Shown: positions 23,109 to 31,795, counted from the stretch's first letter. The stretch is DNA of 32,404 bases from Nitrospirae bacterium CG02_land_8_20_14_3_00_41_53 (GCA_002780895.1 PEUB01000084.1:1-32404), one strand, 5' to 3'. A program made the numbers and translations. The notes: generated from the sequence alone by a model not told the origin.

Positions 23109-23888
23109 ATGGAAGAGCACAAAATGCCCCTTACAGAACATCTCGGTGATCTCAGAAAAAGGATTATCGTATCTTTTGCCGCTTTATTTATCACCTTTTT
23201 GATTTCATTCAATTATTCTGAAGATATCTTTAGATTTATTATGTTTCCCCTTAAATATAATTTAGACTTTTCCCTGAAGAATATGTATATACATTTTGTC
23301 CCACAGGATAAACTTCAAAATACAAAACTTGTATTCCTGGCGCCTGCTGAGGCATTCTGGATGAACATCAAGGTTGCCTTTGTTGCTGGACTGATACTTG
23401 CCTTACCTGTAATATTTTATCAATTATGGAAATTTATCTCTCCAGGGCTTCTCCATAAAGAAAAGAGATATGTTGTACCTTTTATTTTATTGGCAACCAG
23501 CCTTTTTCTTATCGGGGCTGCCTTTTGTTTTTTTATTGTCCTGCCTTTTGCAATGGGTTTTCTCCTTACTTATAAGGTTGGTGATTTTTTGAGCCCGATG
23601 CTTTCTGTAGGCAACTATGTTGATTTTTGCCTTAAGTTTATACTAGCTTTCGGTGCTGTTTTTGAACTTCCTATCGCTATAATCTTTTTTACGCGTATGG
23701 GTATAGTGACTCCAAAGACACTGGCAAAAAATAGAAAATACGCCATTTTATTAGCCTTTGTTGTGGCTGCTATTCTCACTCCAACCCCTGATGCCTTCAA
23801 CCAAACCCTGATGGCAGTGCCTATAATAGTTTTGTATGAGGTAGGTATAATATTATCAAGAATCTTTAAAAGGCGAAAGCTTGAATAA
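23109..23888 (+). CDS. tatC: Sec-independent protein translocase TatC
   Basis: TatC is the six-helix receptor of the twin-arginine pathway, which exports folded proteins. The N-terminus MPLTEHLGDLRKRI is the conserved signal-recognition region. FLAPAEAFWMNIKVAF and YQLWKFISPGLLHKEKRY are further signatures, and about six hydrophobic helices are visible. The length of 259 residues is normal. GGAAGG lies five bases before the ATG. The stop overlaps the start of the next small gene by one base. Confidence 0.96.
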   Translation: MEEHKMPLTEHLGDLRKRIIVSFAALFITFLISFNYSEDIFRFIMFPLKYNLDFSLKNMYIHFVPQDKLQNTKLVFLAPAEAFWMNIKVAFVAGLILALPVIFYQLWKFISPGLLHKEKRYVVPFILLATSLFLIGAAFCFFIVLPFAMGFLLTYKVGDFLSPMLSVGNYVDFCLKFILAFGAVFELPIAIIFFTRMGIVTPKTLAKNRKYAILLAFVVAAILTPTPDAFNQTLMAVPIIVLYEVGIILSRIFKRRKLE

Positions 23889-24166
23889 TGCCTACTATAA
23901 GAGGAAAGAGTCTTAAGGCAATTACCTATGGTATAGCAGAAGGTTATGTTGTTGTTAATCCTATATTTTTGAAACCACTTGATGACGATTCTCTCAAAGG
24001 GCTTTATCATGAGCTGACGAAAACTCAAACAGAGATAAGAGGCGAGAAATTTCCTCATGGTGATACACAGGCAATCAGGTGGAGAAATACAAGACTCCAG
24101 AGGCTCTATTCTGTCTCGATGATAATCAAGAATTTTGCAAGAGAAAAAAGAATAATCCTTATCTGA
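23888..24166 (+). CDS. Small hypothetical protein coupled to tatC
   Basis: I do not recognise this 92-residue protein. It is basic and has no signal peptide or membrane helix. It begins MPTIRGKSLKAITYG and includes LKGLYHELTKTQTEIRG and a C-terminal stretch WRNTRLQRLYSV. Its ATG overlaps the tatC stop (TAATG), and its codon use is like that of its neighbours. Both facts support a real, translationally coupled gene. It ends 39 bases before the convergent addA end. No function can be named. Confidence 0.55.
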   Translation: MPTIRGKSLKAITYGIAEGYVVVNPIFLKPLDDDSLKGLYHELTKTQTEIRGEKFPHGDTQAIRWRNTRLQRLYSVSMIIKNFAREKRIILI

Positions 24167-24205
24167 GGTTTGACTACCATCAAAGCGGAATACCTGCTGT
24201 AACCT

Positions 24206-27097
24206 CTAAACCTCTACCAATAAAGGCGTATGTGTGAAGAGGAGGTAACTCTTTGTCTTTAAAGAGAGTATTTTTTCTACCGCACTCCTGTAAATATCCA
24301 TCTGGAATCTGTATTTATCAATGAGTTCCGGCAACTCTTTTTCGCTCACAGGAAAGGTTTTGTAATCATAGATATTAGCTGTATTGTCTTTTCTGATGAT
24401 CCTATCGATCCTGCCTTTAAAGACCGTGTTTCCTCTCTGCAGAATAAATGGAAGTTCTGCGTAGGAGTTCGTTTGTGGAAGGATCACATTTTTTATATAT
24501 CCTGATATCTCAAGCTTCTCAAAGTCTTTTTTTATAATCTCCATCAGTCTTTCTATATCTTTTTTAATATATAACTCATTTCTTAAAAGTATTAATGCCC
24601 TGCTGTCTATTCCATCAGGTCTTATTATCCCTTTTGCAAGCTCTTCAAAGAGACCGTGAAAGACACTTCCAAGCAAGACCCAGTCTTCACCATGTTTTAT
24701 TCTTATATCTAAATCTTCTGTAACATCGCGCCATTTGAGGGGCGGGATATATCCTGCCCCTTCATATGAAATGGGCTCTGTATATATCGGTTCAAACAAG
24801 GATTGTTCTGGAAATGCGTGAGGAGTAAATCCCCCCTTACCCCCCTTTGGTAAAGGGGGGATGGGGGGATTTTTAAAGACATTAATATCAGTTTCAGTCA
24901 TTATCTTAAGGGAGGAAAGGTGTTCAAGATTATCAGTAATATACGCAAGCCTTCCTGTATGTGCTTTTTCTTTCTTCGGCGCCCCAAGCATACACAGAAA
25001 ATCCCTTGCCCTTGTGACTGCAACATAGAAGAGTCTTTTCCCCTCTTCGAGTTCTTTTTCCTTTTGTCTCTGAAAATGTCCTATCTTTTTCCTCTTGATA
25101 GAATCTTCTTCGTATGCTAAAGAGATCCTTTCCCCATCTTCCTCTATCACAATTGAACTGCTTCTGGGAACATTATCCTCATCGAGTGATGGAAGGAATA
25201 CCATCGGAAACTGAAGGCCTTTTGCAGCATGCACGGTCATTATCTTTACAGCATTCATACCCTCGGTGTTAATGTTTGCCTTTGCCTCCTCTCCCAATCT
25301 CGCCTTAATGAGTTTTTCCCTGATATCAAGGCTGGAGAACCCCTGAGACTCATATTGTTCAATAAGTCCTATGAATTTTTTTATATTTACGTGTCTCTGT
25401 TTCTCCCAGTAATATTGCCAGCCTCTTGTTTCTGAAAGTGCATCTTCAAGAATGACAGCAAGAGGTGTATATGTGGATCTTTCGATCCAGCCTGAGATAA
25501 GATTAAAAGTCTCAGATAAGTGACGAGTCATTAATCCCCTCCTGCCCCCCTTTAGAAAAGGGGGGGAAGGGGGGATTTGAGATTGAAGTTTCTCTATTAA
25601 AGGCTGGTCACCTTTTTTATCAATCAGCCTGAATAATGTCCTGTAATCAATGCCAACAAGAGGTGACCTTAACAGACAGAATAGACTGTAATCATCTGCT
25701 GGGTCGACAATAAAAGAAAGTAGTTCTCTTAATACTGCAACTTCTGGTTCATCATAAAAACCAATACCTTTTAATACAATGAAAGGTATTCCTTCTCTTC
25801 TCAATGCATCTTCAAATATGCAGAGGTGTGTCCTTTTCCTTAAAAGTATTGCCATGTCACCATAAGTGCAGGCTCTTTTTGTCTCTCCATCCCATACCTC
25901 ATATTGATGATTAATAAGGGACTGAATCCTCTTTGATAAGGCTGATGCTTCCTGCTCACGCCTCATTTTTGTGCCTTCGCCGCCTTCTATTAGAATAAGT
26001 TCAACATGTCCATCCCCAACCCTTGTTGCCTCAAAGGGTGTATACCTGGTACGCCAGCTTTCATACATAGTAGGAGGCATTAATCTCTTAAAGACGCTGT
26101 TTATAAAGTTTATTATTTCAGGAAGACTTCTGTAGTTTTTCCGTATCTCTTCAAAGTAATATTCCTGATCAAGCCATTCAGAGAATCTTTCCTTTGCATT
26201 CTGAAATACACTTACATTTGCGCCCCTGAAGAGATAGATAGACTGTTTTTCATCTCCAACAAGAAAGAGAGTTGGTGTCTTCCCTGAGTCCCTTTTTGAA
26301 CCGATGCCCGAGCGCCATTCTTCTGTGAGTTTGTCTATAATCTTCCATTGAAGAGAGCTTGTATCCTGAAACTCATCCACAAGTATATGATCTGTATGTT
26401 CATCAAATGAATAGAGGATATTCTGCCATTCAGGATTTTTGACAAGTGCCTCGTATGTGAGTAATTCAAGGTCATCGAAATCAATGAGATGTTTTTCATG
26501 TTTTTTATCTGTGTAACGCCGTAAACATTGCGAATACAATTCAAGGATTTTCTTTTCTTCCTCTCCCTCAACAGGATGATTTTCTTTTAGCATAAGTTCT
26601 GGATGCGGTCTCCTGTTGTGTAGTTCATCAAGTATTCTGTAAAGACTATCCCAGCCTTTGATGCCCCGATTTTTTAGCATATCAAAAAAGAGACCAGGTT
26701 TATTTTTCTCTTCCATAAGACTTTCATAAACAGACTCAGACCAGAGAATGGATGTGCTGAATTCATCCATTACTTCAAGGGATGGGTCAAGGCCAAGTTC
26801 TATTGAAAACCGTTTTAGTAATTTAAGGCAGAACGAATGGATTGTGGATATGCGCATGAGCGGCATCTTCTCCCGGACATTCAGAAACATATCAGGATTT
26901 TCTTTTTCGAGTATTCTGAGAATCCTTTCCTTCATCTCTGCTGCGGCCTTCTCTGTAAAGGTTATTGCCAATATCTTTTCAATCTCAGAGCCGCCGAGCA
27001 GCAGGCTGACATAACGCCTTGCAAGCTTCTCAGTCTTTCCTGAACCAGCAGGGGATGAAATGATAACGCTTTTTGTTATATCAAGATACTTTTCCAT
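24206..27097 (-). CDS. addA: AddA-type helicase-nuclease subunit
   Basis: AddA with AddB resects double-strand breaks for RecA loading. This is a UvrD/Rep superfamily 1A helicase of 963 residues, shorter than B. subtilis AddA. Visible are the Walker A SPAGSGKT (15-22), AITFTEKAAAEM, DEFQDT (241-246), GDEKQSIYLFRGA (281-293), GLQFPMVFLP and FYVAVTRARD. The C-terminal RecB-like nuclease has D898 (GRIDRI), D911 and K913 (YDYKT), then YRFQMDIY. Two repeat-derived insertions lie at about residues 507-522 and 742-757, both in frame. The start overlaps addB by 17 nt. An alternative label is exodeoxyribonuclease V beta-like. Confidence 0.92.
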   Translation of the reverse strand: MEKYLDITKSVIISSPAGSGKTEKLARRYVSLLLGGSEIEKILAITFTEKAAAEMKERILRILEKENPDMFLNVREKMPLMRISTIHSFCLKLLKRFSIELGLDPSLEVMDEFSTSILWSESVYESLMEEKNKPGLFFDMLKNRGIKGWDSLYRILDELHNRRPHPELMLKENHPVEGEEEKKILELYSQCLRRYTDKKHEKHLIDFDDLELLTYEALVKNPEWQNILYSFDEHTDHILVDEFQDTSSLQWKIIDKLTEEWRSGIGSKRDSGKTPTLFLVGDEKQSIYLFRGANVSVFQNAKERFSEWLDQEYYFEEIRKNYRSLPEIINFINSVFKRLMPPTMYESWRTRYTPFEATRVGDGHVELILIEGGEGTKMRREQEASALSKRIQSLINHQYEVWDGETKRACTYGDMAILLRKRTHLCIFEDALRREGIPFIVLKGIGFYDEPEVAVLRELLSFIVDPADDYSLFCLLRSPLVGIDYRTLFRLIDKKGDQPLIEKLQSQIPPSPPFLKGGRRGLMTRHLSETFNLISGWIERSTYTPLAVILEDALSETRGWQYYWEKQRHVNIKKFIGLIEQYESQGFSSLDIREKLIKARLGEEAKANINTEGMNAVKIMTVHAAKGLQFPMVFLPSLDEDNVPRSSSIVIEEDGERISLAYEEDSIKRKKIGHFQRQKEKELEEGKRLFYVAVTRARDFLCMLGAPKKEKAHTGRLAYITDNLEHLSSLKIMTETDINVFKNPPIPPLPKGGKGGFTPHAFPEQSLFEPIYTEPISYEGAGYIPPLKWRDVTEDLDIRIKHGEDWVLLGSVFHGLFEELAKGIIRPDGIDSRALILLRNELYIKKDIERLMEIIKKDFEKLEISGYIKNVILPQTNSYAELPFILQRGNTVFKGRIDRIIRKDNTANIYDYKTFPVSEKELPELIDKYRFQMDIYRSAVEKILSLKTKSYLLFTHTPLLVEV
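24827..24872. repeat. C/G-tract palindrome inserted in frame in addA (copy 1)
   Basis: AAATCCCCCC and GGGGGGATTT flank CCCCCCTTT-GGT-AAAGGGGGG. On the addA strand it encodes NPPIPPLPKGGKGGF-type sequence (about residues 742-757) between the helicase and nuclease domains. I recognise PPLPKGGKGG as the translation of a widespread intergenic palindrome. It keeps the reading frame. Confidence 0.85.
25533..25577. repeat. C/G-tract palindrome inserted in frame in addA (copy 2)
   Basis: AATCCCCTCC, then CCCCCCTTT, a short loop, then AAAAGGGGGG and GGGGGGATT. It has the same architecture as copy 1, but is diverged. It encodes SQIPPSPPFLKGGRRGL (about residues 507-522) in a helicase region, without breaking the frame. 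Confidence 0.85.
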
Positions 27098-29969
27098 AAC
27101 TTATAACCGTCTTTTGTATATACGGGCAATACGGCCTTTCGGGACAATTCCTGCATGTTTGCTCATTCAATGGGGATGCAGAAAAATCTCCTCTTCTCAT
27201 CTTTAATACAGTCTCCTTGAGGAAACGGAGGCTTGCCTCTATATAATCCTCTATTGCCCGCCCAATTTTCCTGTCATTTTTTCCGGGAATCCATGATAGC
27301 TTTATATCCTTGAGTGAATAGATGCCTACACGTTCTATTTTATTGCCGAGCACCTCCATCAGCGCTGCATATAAGAATAACTGAAGTGTAGTGCCCTTTG
27401 TTATTACCTGTGAACCGCTGAATTGGATTGTACCTGTCTTGTAATCAATAAGCTCAACCTCATCAGTAAAGGGTTTATCATCTTGCAAACTTTGAACTTT
27501 GAACTTTGAACTTTGAACTTTCTTGTCTATCCTGTCAATCTTCCCTTTCAGTTTTATTCCCTTTATGATCTCGCCTTTAACCGATACCTCAGCATCCGTA
27601 AATGAATATCCTTCATCCGTGATTTTGCTTTCGACTTTATATATGTCTGGAAGGATCAAAAGGAATGTATTCTTTATCACTTTTTTCCAGTAATCTTCTA
27701 AAGGTTTATCAGAAAGGAGTTTGTCTATTATCTCTTCTGCTCTAATCCTAAGGTCATCTACATCTACAAATGGTTTTGATATCAGGGCTTCCATAATTTG
27801 ATGAGCTATAGTTCCAAGAAGAGATGCCTCGACCTCATACTCTTTTATCTCTAATGGCTCAAGCCTGAGGACTTTTTCTATAAAAAACCTCCTCGGACAT
27901 GCCCTGTAAGAATCTATGTCAGTGACCCTGATATAGGAGTTCTCCCCGAACTTATTTTTGATTAACTTTTCTCCGATACCTTCAATATCTTTTATATATG
28001 ATGTTAAAGGTATCTTGCCCTTTCTGTTAAGTTCTTCCTCCTTTGAGAAGATTCCATAAACCCTGTGTTTTACCTCTTTATTCCAGGGAAGGAACGGGGA
28101 TGGGAGAAAGAATCTATCACCTTCCATTACAGGATAGGAAAGGTGAAGGTTTTTGGTTGATTCTATTACTCCGTGGAATGTGAATTTTTGAAGTAATAAA
28201 TATTTCTTCAGGTTTACAAGACCAAATCGTGTCCTTACACTGTCAGGCAGTATATGGTCAATATCAGGCTTTGATGGTAAATCTCCGTCCCTGAGTCCCC
28301 CGAAGTAAAGATATTCAGGCTCAATACCCCTTAGCTCAAAAAGACCCATAATCTGAACGCCGGTACCTTCTATTTCTGTCTGTGTGGTGTTCAGGATATG
28401 TTTCATGGTATCTATAAATTGACGTAATGTGATGGGTAAAAAATTTGAAGCGTAAGGAGTGTTGTTGTGACTCTCGGTACGAGTCGATCCCGACGATTCC
28501 GAGAGGTTATCAATAAAGGAAAGTTCTTTTAGTATCTCAAGTGCTTGTTCTTTTAAATCAACTCCCTCGCTGACATCAGAGAAATCAAGGGCGGTCAAGA
28601 GTTTAATGATAACTTCGCTGTATTTGCTGAAGGTACCATTATTTTTTATAGATTCCAGCGGTGCAAGTTTTTTAAAGACCCATCGAAGTTCCTTTTCGAT
28701 ATTTGGTAATCTGTAGTCTTTTCTGGCTTCTGGCTTAAAGAGATTGAGCCAGACATCTTTTCCCTTAATTATTCCAGCCCTGAGACAGATATGAGGTATC
28801 CATTCCCTGAATGCTGAAGGCATATTTTTAAAATAGGGTGATATAAGACTTTGTGAAAATGAAAGTCTTGGGTAGTCGTCTGCCACTGATTCAAGCAGCG
28901 CAATCAGGTCGAGAAAGGGTCGTGTCTTTCCATCGGGTTTTGAGGTTGAAATGGTGTATGGAATACCGTATTTTCTGAAGATGCGGGCCATCATGTCCGA
29001 ATACTTGTGAAGCACAGGGGATGTAATTACTATTTTTTCTAAATTTCTTATACCCCCTGATATAAATGAGTTTTTAATATTTCTCGCAATGCCTTCAATC
29101 TCTTCCTCTATGCCGGGGTAAGGGTGATAAACGGGTTCCGTTGCATCTTTTTCAGGTGGCAGAAAGATTTCTTCAACTTGAAAGTAACTCTTTATAAAAT
29201 CTACATATCTATCTGTTATATTTGAATAATTTATGTCATAAGGTATTGAGATAAGGATATCTTTTGCATTTTCTATCAGTGCTTTTAAGACTGCTTCCTC
29301 TGACCTGGTAAGTTCATAAAATCCATCGAGGATAAGGGTATCATGGCTGTAACTATGCCTCTTAATCAGTTCAGGACAGACTGCCATCACATCATTTTCA
29401 TCCGCAGCAGAATATTTATTCAGAAGTTCTTGATATGCCTTAAATATACTGAGGGCTTCCTTTGCTCTGACCGTAACCTCTTCAGGTATGCCGAGTTCAT
29501 GAAAAATAGACTTAAGCTCATTGCTGACAGTTTCTATGTTTTTGCCTGTATGATGCTGTTTAATCTCGTTGATAAAATTGGTAATGATAGATGAAAAACC
29601 AATACCCTTTTCTGATAGCCTCGATATTATGATAGGTAACAGAGATTGGGGTATGATTTTTTTGTCTTCATAAATGGAATAAAGCCTTTTTGAGAGTTGT
29701 TTTATTGTCATCATCTCAGGGGGAATGTAACAACCCCCTGTGAGCCCAGTTAGATGCTTATTATCTAACTGGGTAAGTCTATGAAATCTCTGCTGACCGT
29801 CTCTTATCTTTCTCGGCGTAGGAGCGATATAAAGGATATTTGAATAATCAGGGCTATTTATGGAGCACCATGCAATAGTGCTACCATTTATATGCTCGAT
29901 TGCTGTTTTAAAGAGGTTCTCTGTAGAGCCTTTATGTTTAAATGGAATATAGAAGATTTTGATGGACAT
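27081..29969 (-). CDS. addB: AddB-type helicase-nuclease subunit with Fe-S nuclease domain
   Basis: AddB is the partner of AddA; it has an inactive helicase-like N-terminal region and a C-terminal PD-(D/E)XK nuclease. The 962-residue protein shows no Walker A. Nuclease residues include D812 (KGKIDRID) and D842/K844 (LIDYKTG). The four cysteines expected to bind a [4Fe-4S] cluster are C691 (RACPRRFF) and C939, C942 and C948 (CRNCPERPYC). Two repeat tracts are inside the gene, at about residues 489-500 and 816-827, the second within the nuclease domain. It is the first gene of the addBA operon. Confidence 0.9.
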   Translation of the reverse strand: MSIKIFYIPFKHKGSTENLFKTAIEHINGSTIAWCSINSPDYSNILYIAPTPRKIRDGQQRFHRLTQLDNKHLTGLTGGCYIPPEMMTIKQLSKRLYSIYEDKKIIPQSLLPIIISRLSEKGIGFSSIITNFINEIKQHHTGKNIETVSNELKSIFHELGIPEEVTVRAKEALSIFKAYQELLNKYSAADENDVMAVCPELIKRHSYSHDTLILDGFYELTRSEEAVLKALIENAKDILISIPYDINYSNITDRYVDFIKSYFQVEEIFLPPEKDATEPVYHPYPGIEEEIEGIARNIKNSFISGGIRNLEKIVITSPVLHKYSDMMARIFRKYGIPYTISTSKPDGKTRPFLDLIALLESVADDYPRLSFSQSLISPYFKNMPSAFREWIPHICLRAGIIKGKDVWLNLFKPEARKDYRLPNIEKELRWVFKKLAPLESIKNNGTFSKYSEVIIKLLTALDFSDVSEGVDLKEQALEILKELSFIDNLSESSGSTRTESHNNTPYASNFLPITLRQFIDTMKHILNTTQTEIEGTGVQIMGLFELRGIEPEYLYFGGLRDGDLPSKPDIDHILPDSVRTRFGLVNLKKYLLLQKFTFHGVIESTKNLHLSYPVMEGDRFFLPSPFLPWNKEVKHRVYGIFSKEEELNRKGKIPLTSYIKDIEGIGEKLIKNKFGENSYIRVTDIDSYRACPRRFFIEKVLRLEPLEIKEYEVEASLLGTIAHQIMEALISKPFVDVDDLRIRAEEIIDKLLSDKPLEDYWKKVIKNTFLLILPDIYKVESKITDEGYSFTDAEVSVKGEIIKGIKLKGKIDRIDKKVQSSKFKVQSLQDDKPFTDEVELIDYKTGTIQFSGSQVITKGTTLQLFLYAALMEVLGNKIERVGIYSLKDIKLSWIPGKNDRKIGRAIEDYIEASLRFLKETVLKMRRGDFSASPLNEQTCRNCPERPYCPYIQKTVISYGKVS
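27488..27522. repeat. Five-copy 7-nt tandem repeat (AACTTTG) inside addB
   Basis: Four perfect AACTTTG units and a fifth ending in C. On the coding strand 21 bases give seven codons, KVQSSKF, so any number of 21-nt blocks keeps frame. It encodes KVQSSKFKVQS within the nuclease domain, between the KIDRID and DYKT motifs. Confidence 0.9.
28471..28505. repeat. Palindromic GC-rich tract inside addB
   Basis: CTCTCGG (28471-28477) and CCGAGAG (28499-28505) flank a GTCG-ATCC-CGAC core. It is clearly more GC-rich than the surrounding gene and encodes a low-complexity SESSGSTRTES stretch at about residues 489-500. It looks like a third kind of in-frame repeat insertion. Confidence 0.6.
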
Positions 29970-29991
29970 ATGTTACCACTGCATCTTAGTT

Positions 29992-29997
29992 ATTATA
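29992..29997 (-). promoter_or_regulatory. Candidate addB -10 box
   Basis: A perfect TATAAT on the minus strand lies 22 bases before the addB ATG, in the divergent addB-hpt gap. The -35 is weak and there is no strong Shine-Dalgarno. Confidence 0.35.
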
Positions 29998-30138
29998 ACA
30001 TCATTAAAAGTGATCAGGTGACAGGGGTTTTATCTGCATTGAGATTTGTATCAATACTTGCGATTTTTGGATCAATTATTATTTAATATTGGCATTAGAC
30101 TCGAGTGTCTAAAATCTAAAATAACTCAGGAGAGGCTG

Positions 30139-30660
30139 ATGATTGTGGGCAAACCCCTTTTTACTACCAAAGAGATACAGACAAAGGTCAGAGAACTTGC
30201 TGATAGGATATCTGCGGACTATTCGGGAAAAGACCTGCTTGCGGTGGGAATTCTTAGAGGTGCATTTATGTTTTTCTCTGATCTCGTGCGTGCTATAAAG
30301 GCCCCTCTTACCATTGATTTCATTGTGGCCTCAAGTTATGTGAAGATGGATACTTTAGGTGAGGTCAAGATCCATTGCGACATAAGGGAAGATATTTCGG
30401 ACAAGGATGTGCTTTTGATAGATGATATAATTGATTCCGGCATTACCCTCAATCAAATAAGGGAAAGGATTCTTGCAAGACGTCCAAGTAGTCTGAAGAT
30501 ATGTGTTTTTCTGGACAAGAAAGAAAGAAGGATGGTGGATGTACCGGTTGACTATATAGGCTTTGAGATACCAAATGAGTATGTTGTTGGTTACGGTCTT
30601 GACTATGACAACAAATTCAGGAATCTGCCTTATATCTCAATTTTTAAGAAGAAAGCGTAA
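30139..30660 (+). CDS. hpt: Hypoxanthine phosphoribosyltransferase
   Basis: Hpt converts hypoxanthine or guanine and PRPP to IMP or GMP in purine salvage. The ORF track start (30046) is rejected. The ATG at 30139 follows AGGAGAGG by a few bases and gives 173 residues, the family length. The PRPP-binding loop is DDIIDSG (95-101). The C-terminal VDYIGFEIPNEYVVGYGLDYD is a family signature. It is divergent from addB and precedes queD by 54 bases. Confidence 0.95.
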   Translation: MIVGKPLFTTKEIQTKVRELADRISADYSGKDLLAVGILRGAFMFFSDLVRAIKAPLTIDFIVASSYVKMDTLGEVKIHCDIREDISDKDVLLIDDIIDSGITLNQIRERILARRPSSLKICVFLDKKERRMVDVPVDYIGFEIPNEYVVGYGLDYDNKFRNLPYISIFKKKA

Positions 30661-30714
30661 ATCCGAATAATGCCTGCATCATTTCAATTGTATTATTTGG
30701 GTAAAAGGTAAAAG

Positions 30715-31086
30715 ATGTTTGAATTGATGGTAGAAACACATTTTTCTTCTGCACACAAGCTCAGAGGCTATAAGGGAGAATGTGAAAAACTACATGGTCA
30801 TAACTATAAGGTGCAGGTGTTTGTTATTGCAGAAAGACTTAATGAAATAGATATTGCAATAGATTTTCATGAACTCAAGAAACTTGCAGGCGAGGTTATA
30901 GCGCCGCTCGACCATGGTTTTTTGAATGAAATATTCCCCTTTACCGAGAAAAACCCGTCTTCAGAAAACATCGCAAAGTGGATTTATGACTCTCTCAGAA
31001 AAAAATTAGATAACGGTAACATTCATCTTTCTGCTGTAACAGTCTGGGAGTCTGAGACCAGTTCCGCTACTTATTTTGAAGACTGA
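30715..31086 (+). CDS. queD: 6-carboxytetrahydropterin synthase QueD
   Basis: QueD makes 6-carboxy-tetrahydropterin from dihydroneopterin triphosphate, an early step to queuosine, a tRNA modification. The 123-residue protein shows zinc ligands H14 (SSAHKL), H27 and H29 (LHGHNY), catalytic C23, D66-H67 (PLDHGFLN) and E112 (WESET). The length matches bacterial QueD. queC and queE are not in the window. The next gene follows after 18 bases. Confidence 0.95.
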   Translation: MFELMVETHFSSAHKLRGYKGECEKLHGHNYKVQVFVIAERLNEIDIAIDFHELKKLAGEVIAPLDHGFLNEIFPFTEKNPSSENIAKWIYDSLRKKLDNGNIHLSAVTVWESETSSATYFED

Positions 31087-31104
31087 AAAAGAGGGAGAGT
31101 GATT

Positions 31105-31749
31105 ATGGTAATAAAACTTGTCATCGGTTGTTGTAACTACCTTTTTGGTGAAGGGGTAAAAAAGCTCCTTAATGGTGACAGAGATGTAAATATTGTCGGC
31201 ATATTCGATGAAGCCGTAGACTTTAAAGAGATAGTAAAGCTTAATCCCGGCATGATACTTGCTAACTTCAATATTTTTCGTGAATTTCCTGAGGATTTTG
31301 CGATTGATAATCAAATAAAAATACTTCTTATAGGCGACAGGAGACTGTGTTCTACAGCATATAGGCAGATACCAGAGCTAATTAAGAGAGGTGTGGTTGG
31401 CATACTTCCACCCGGCACTGATTCAGGGCTTCTTAAAAAGGCATTAAAGGCTGTTTCTCAAGGTGAATTGTGGATAGAGCGTAAGACATTGAAAGATATG
31501 CTCACTTCAAAGAACCTTTCAGAAAAGATGGCTGATCTTACCAGAAAGAAAGAAGAGGTAATGTCCCTTATCTGTCAGGGATTTAGAAATAAGGAGATTG
31601 CCCAAAAACTCAATATCAGCGAGCAGACAGTAAAGTCGCATTGCAATCGGATTTATAAAAAGATTGGTGTCTCAGACAGGCTGCAGCTTGCCCTTTATGC
31701 TTACAAGATGTGGCCTGAATATATACCAAATGTTTTAAAACAAAAGTAA
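31105..31749 (+). CDS. LuxR-family regulator with degenerate receiver domain
   Basis: A 214-residue protein with a receiver-like N-terminal domain (1-130) and a LuxR/GerE DNA-binding helix-turn-helix (about 145-200: EVMSLICQGFRNKEIAQKLN, ISEQTVKSH, IYKKIGVSDR). The receiver lacks the acidic pair (LVIGCCN where VDD is usual), the phospho-acceptor (ILANFN in place of a D) and the lysine (GILPPG). It probably works without phosphorylation. The ORF track begins at GTG 31099; the ATG at 31105 lies seven bases after GGGAG and is preferred. It follows queD by 18 bases. Its targets are unknown. Confidence 0.87.
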   Translation: MVIKLVIGCCNYLFGEGVKKLLNGDRDVNIVGIFDEAVDFKEIVKLNPGMILANFNIFREFPEDFAIDNQIKILLIGDRRLCSTAYRQIPELIKRGVVGILPPGTDSGLLKKALKAVSQGELWIERKTLKDMLTSKNLSEKMADLTRKKEEVMSLICQGFRNKEIAQKLNISEQTVKSHCNRIYKKIGVSDRLQLALYAYKMWPEYIPNVLKQK

Positions 31750-31766
31750 AGAGCGTAGAAGGTCTT

Positions 31767-31795
31767 TTGACAAAAAGCTTAGCCTTCTGGGTAAT
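31767..31795 (+). promoter_or_regulatory. Candidate promoter for the zinc-ribbon PilZ gene
   Basis: TTGACA (31767-31772), a 17-base spacer, and GGTAAT (31790-31795). An AGAAGG/CCTTCT inverted repeat overlaps the spacer region. The -10 matches four of six bases. Confidence 0.4.

Noticed and set aside
27488-27522. Possible CRISPR array
   Set aside because: The unit is only 7 nt with no spacers. It is a simple tandem repeat.
24206-29969. addA or addB being pseudogenes because of the repeats
   Set aside because: Both frames stay open through every repeat, and the helicase, nuclease and Fe-S residues downstream are intact.
29892-30138. ORFs in the addB-hpt divergent gap, including the upstream extension of hpt
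   Set aside because: The hpt family start is the ATG at 30139 with AGGAGAGG. The upstream frames have no motif and overlap the likely promoter region.
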